A stretch of DNA of 7,961 nt from Actinomycetota bacterium (lineage in GTDB: Bacteria; Actinomycetota; Thermoleophilia; Solirubrobacterales; Solirubrobacteraceae), in the NCBI GenBank assembly GCA_009699565.1, contig WLNX01000080.1, forward strand, positions 1-7,961. Direction: 5' to 3'. A program made the translations under genes and the position numbers. A model generated the notes under the pieces. That model did no database searches. It saw only the letters and a list, made by a program, of their open reading frames with translations, and was not told the DNA's origin. Positions 6,706 to 7,961 of this stretch are shown in pieces. Position 1 is the first letter of the stretch; each line of letters begins with the position of its first letter.

Positions 6706-7616
6706 GCCGGTTGGCCGGCGCCGTCGGCCATCGCGCGCTCGACTGCTTCGTCGAAGTCCATCGGGTTGTCGTTGATCCCGGCGGGCGGCGGTGTTCTAAC
6801 GATCATTTCCTCTTTGAGCCCATCGATCAGCGGCCGGGCGAGGGCCGGTTCGACACTGGTGACGAAGCGAACCCAGTACGAGGAAAGTCTCGGCGAGAGA
6901 ACCGGAACCGGGATGATCAGCGGCTCGCGGCGACCTTCCACCCGTGCGAAGCGGTCCATCATCTCGCGGTAGCTGACGATCTCGGCTCCGCCAAGCTCGA
7001 CGTCGGTCGGCGGCGATTCAAACGTCGCGAGCCGCGCCAGAGCGCTTGTAACGTCTTCGGCGGCGATCGGCTGGGTGCGGGTATCGATCCACTTCGGCCC
7101 GACCATCAGCGGCAGCCGGTGAACAAGCTGGCTGAGCATTGTGAATGAAGCACTGTCGGCACCAATCACCATCGCTGCGCGCGCGTGTACAGGTTCAGGG
7201 ACGGCCGTTTCGAGGATCTCAGCGACTTCGGCGCGGCTTGCAAGGTGCGCCGACCCGCCGCCGGATGGGGGAAGCCCGCCCAGATAGATGATCCTCCTGA
7301 CACCGGCACGCTTGGCTGCGTCGGCGAAGTTTTGAGCGCCGATTCGGTCGTTCTCCTCAAAGTCCCCAGGCGATCGCCCCATCGAATGGATCAGGTAGTA
7401 GGCAACATCCACGCCCTTAAGCGCCTCGTCGAGTCCCTGCCCGCTGAGCACGTCGCCTTTGATCACTTCAACCTGGTCGCCGAGGTCTGCGTTTTCGGGG
7501 CTGCGGACCAGCGCCTTCACGCTGTGCCCTCCCGCCAGCAGCTTTGGGAGCAGCGCGCCGCCGACCGCGCCCGTTGCACCGGTCAGAAGAATTGTTTGTT
7601 CGTTATTGCTGGTCAT
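6702..7616 (-). CDS. atypical SDR, NAD(P)H-binding oxidoreductase-like protein (YbjT/NmrA-like)
   Basis: A 304-residue Rossmann-fold protein. The dinucleotide-binding motif TGATGAVGG (12-20) follows the first beta strand at the N-terminus. KALVRSPE (34-41) and KGDV (53-56) follow in the expected order, then VAYYLIHSMG (71-80), RIIYLGGLPP (108-117) and WIDTRTQPIAAEDV (176-189). The YYLIHSM and TQPIA motifs are ones I associate with YbjT-like atypical SDRs, which often carry an extra C-terminal DUF2867; that domain is absent here. The classical SDR catalytic YxxxK is not evident, so the reaction is unknown; it could be a redox sensor or cofactor-binding protein instead of a dehydrogenase. The frame is open to an ATG at 7682, adding 22 polar residues (MMNTQQQ...). 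I chose the ATG at 7616 because the Rossmann strand then starts at residue 8; neither site has a good Shine-Dalgarno. It is the first gene of a pair with the membrane protein and divergent from a MerR regulator. Confidence 0.87.
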   Translation of the reverse strand: MTSNNEQTILLTGATGAVGGALLPKLLAGGHSVKALVRSPENADLGDQVEVIKGDVLSGQGLDEALKGVDVAYYLIHSMGRSPGDFEENDRIGAQNFADAAKRAGVRRIIYLGGLPPSGGGSAHLASRAEVAEILETAVPEPVHARAAMVIGADSASFTMLSQLVHRLPLMVGPKWIDTRTQPIAAEDVTSALARLATFESPPTDVELGGAEIVSYREMMDRFARVEGRREPLIIPVPVLSPRLSSYWVRFVTSVEPALARPLIDGLKEEMIVRTPPPAGINDNPMDFDEAVERAMADGAGQPA

Positions 7617-7723
7617 GTCAGGTGTACGCTCACTTTCGTGTCCAACGATGACCGATTTCGGCTGCTGCTGCGTATTCATCATTCGTGGGGAGGCACGGAA
7701 CTGCCCGCACGCTCAAATTTGAA
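7617..7723. promoter_or_regulatory. divergent intergenic region between SDR gene and MerR regulator
   Basis: These 107 bases between divergent starts probably carry the promoters of both units. I could not pick a convincing -35/-10 pair on either strand. GGGGAGG (7687-7693) looks like a ribosome site but lies about 30 bases from the MerR ATG. A 10-base AT-rich palindrome abuts the MerR start. A regulator gene divergent from its neighbours, as here, often controls itself and the adjacent operon through this region (inference). Confidence 0.45.
7713..7722. repeat. AT-rich palindrome TCAAATTTGA at the MerR start
   Basis: A perfect 10-base palindrome with eight A/T bases, ending one base before the MerR ATG at 7724. 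It stands out in GC-rich surroundings and could be half or all of an operator. At this length chance occurrence is possible. Confidence 0.35.
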
Positions 7724-7961
7724 ATGACTGAACTAGCGATCAAAGAGGTTGCCCGGCAGAGCGGAATTGCTCCGGGAACGCTGCGCATGTGGGAGCAGCG
7801 CTACGGCTTCCCGAAGCCGCAGCGCTCCCCCAACGGCTACCGCAGCTACTCCGAGGGCGACGTCGAAACGCTGCTTAGAGTACAGGCATACCGCCACCGC
7901 GGCCTGTCGATCCCCGCCGCGATCGAACGCGCCAAAGAGGACGGCAGCATCGCCGACCGCC
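7724..7961 (+). CDS. MerR-family transcriptional regulator (C-terminus cut by window edge)
   Basis: The 79 codons in the window encode the DNA-binding domain of a MerR-type activator/repressor. Seen: IKEVARQSGIAPGTLRMWEQ (6-25), the helix-turn-helix, and RYGFPKPQRSPNGYRSYSEG (26-45), the wing with the family's G-Y/H-R-x-Y pattern. The next helices, DVETLLRVQAYRHRGLSIPA (46-65), complete the second HTH-like part. The TLRxWEQRYG form is shared by the MlrA/CarH/LitR subgroup, which carries B12-binding sensors, and by actinobacterial MerR proteins with a DICT sensory domain. The RHRGLSIPAAIERAKE ending resembles the latter in my recollection, but the effector domain lies beyond the window. It is not a metal-sensing MerR as far as can be seen. 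The ATG at 7724 puts the HTH at the very N-terminus; an in-frame GTG at 7685 would add 13 residues and is less likely. No ribosome site is seen close by, so a leaderless transcript is possible. Confidence 0.9.
   Translation, partial: MTELAIKEVARQSGIAPGTLRMWEQRYGFPKPQRSPNGYRSYSEGDVETLLRVQAYRHRGLSIPAAIERAKEDGSIADR

Noticed and set aside
7685..7723. Upstream GTG start for the MerR regulator at 7685.
   Set aside because: The 13 added residues have no family resemblance, and the HTH of MerR proteins normally starts within the first few residues, as it does from 7724.
1..7961. CRISPR arrays, tRNA/rRNA genes, insertion sequences or prophage genes.
   Set aside because: No regularly spaced repeats, no cloverleaf-like sequence, no transposase or phage protein motifs were seen on either strand.

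Overview
The window is a compact, GC-rich stretch of bacterial chromosome with ordinary high-GC codon use throughout. It has five complete and two edge-truncated protein genes plus one further complete uncharacterised membrane protein gene (eight coding regions counting both partials). Ergothioneine genes, a trehalase-type GH15 enzyme and a class II fructose-1,6-bisphosphatase with closest recalled resemblance to actinobacterial proteins suggest an actinobacterium. A Thermoleophilia/Solirubrobacterales-like organism is my best guess, but this is inference from family resemblance and composition only.

Left half, minus strand (read from 4851 down to 1): a GH15 trehalase/glucoamylase-like enzyme, then 6-phosphogluconolactonase (pgl), then egtB, then egtD, which runs off the left edge. 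The junctions are a 1-base overlap, a 10-base gap and a 4-base overlap, so this looks like one translationally coupled operon. It joins glucose release and the oxidative pentose phosphate pathway (NADPH) to synthesis of the thiol antioxidant ergothioneine.

Middle: an 88-base divergent intergenic region (4852-4939) separates GH15 from glpX on the plus strand. It holds an inverted repeat and a possible -10 element just before the GH15 start, and a possible -10 element before glpX. glpX ends convergently with the next minus-strand gene. The two TAG stop codons share the palindromic tetranucleotide CTAG, next to a perfect 12-base palindrome and a hairpin.

Right part, minus strand (7616 down to 5923): an atypical NAD(P)-binding SDR protein is joined by a 4-base GTGA overlap to a membrane-anchored protein of unknown function. 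Divergent from them, after 107 bases, a MerR-family regulator starts at 7724 and runs off the right edge. The MerR/SDR/membrane-protein trio is the least understood part of the window. No RNA genes, mobile elements, CRISPR arrays or long repeats were seen, and no gene-free stretch exceeds 107 bases.
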